From Daphnia carinata (Eukaryota; Arthropoda; Branchiopoda; Diplostraca; Daphniidae), in NCBI RefSeq assembly GCF_022539665.2, contig NC_081331.1:9455534-9519533 (forward strand): a DNA stretch of 64,000 nt, given 5' to 3'. The position numbers and the translations under genes were made by a program. The notes under the pieces are model-generated. The model searched no databases, was not told where the DNA came from, and saw only the letters and a list, made by a program, of their open reading frames with translations. Shown piece by piece: positions 63,984 to 64,000 of this stretch. Each line of letters starts with the position of its first letter. Position 1 is the stretch's first letter.

Positions 63984-64000
63984 CGTCAGACAACAACCGA

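Overview
The window looks like arthropod nuclear DNA, most likely from a branchiopod crustacean such as Daphnia. The evidence is many short GT-AG introns of about 50-100 bp, compact gene spacing, AT-rich intergenic DNA, and animal gene families that include taranis and a CngL-like channel. The genus is inferred from gene structure and style, not from a database match. Gene models were built by hand: splice sites were chosen so that phases agree and the joined protein matches the family.

Layout: (1) 1-1.7 kb is AT-rich and holds a broken THAP zinc-finger domain. (2) 1.72-5.6 kb is a terminal-inverted-repeat element with ~475-bp arms. It carries an intron-containing, broken C-terminal half of a DHX37-type RNA helicase gene and a lone first-exon-like piece of an unidentified gene. 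This is the most unusual object in the window. (3) 5.7-10.35 kb is claspin (replication checkpoint adaptor), plus strand. (4) 11.2-12.3 kb is an unrecognised three-exon gene. (5) 12.3-22 kb is taranis (SERTA-domain transcriptional regulator). It has GAGA-rich upstream and intronic DNA and an easily missed 12-codon first coding exon 3.1 kb upstream of the main exon. (6) 22.36-23.62 kb is enolase-phosphatase E1 (methionine salvage), minus strand, convergent with taranis. (7) 25.0-28.5 kb is a secreted or membrane Gly/Tyr-rich protein on the minus strand, with a TATA promoter and a non-coding first exon. (8) 31.0-32.6 kb is an intronless orphan 7TM receptor. (9) 33.05-33.95 kb is NAC-alpha, minus strand. 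(10) 35.06-36.95 kb is a foldback element, one end of which has been tandemly duplicated. (11) 37.9-41.8 kb is DHX8/Prp22, a splicing helicase. (12) 42.0-43.7 kb is a DRC2/CCDC65-like axonemal protein. (13) 46.45-63.98 kb is a large CngL-like cyclic-nucleotide-gated channel. It has about 19 exons and 1,806 residues, and its start codon appears to lie alone at the end of a far-upstream exon.

The genes are unrelated housekeeping, checkpoint, signalling and regulatory loci; nothing suggests an operon or a shared pathway. The accessory biology is in the repeats: a Pack-type gene-capturing element beside a decayed THAP domain, and a separate foldback/tandem structure. No rRNA, tRNA, CRISPR array or viral gene was recognised.
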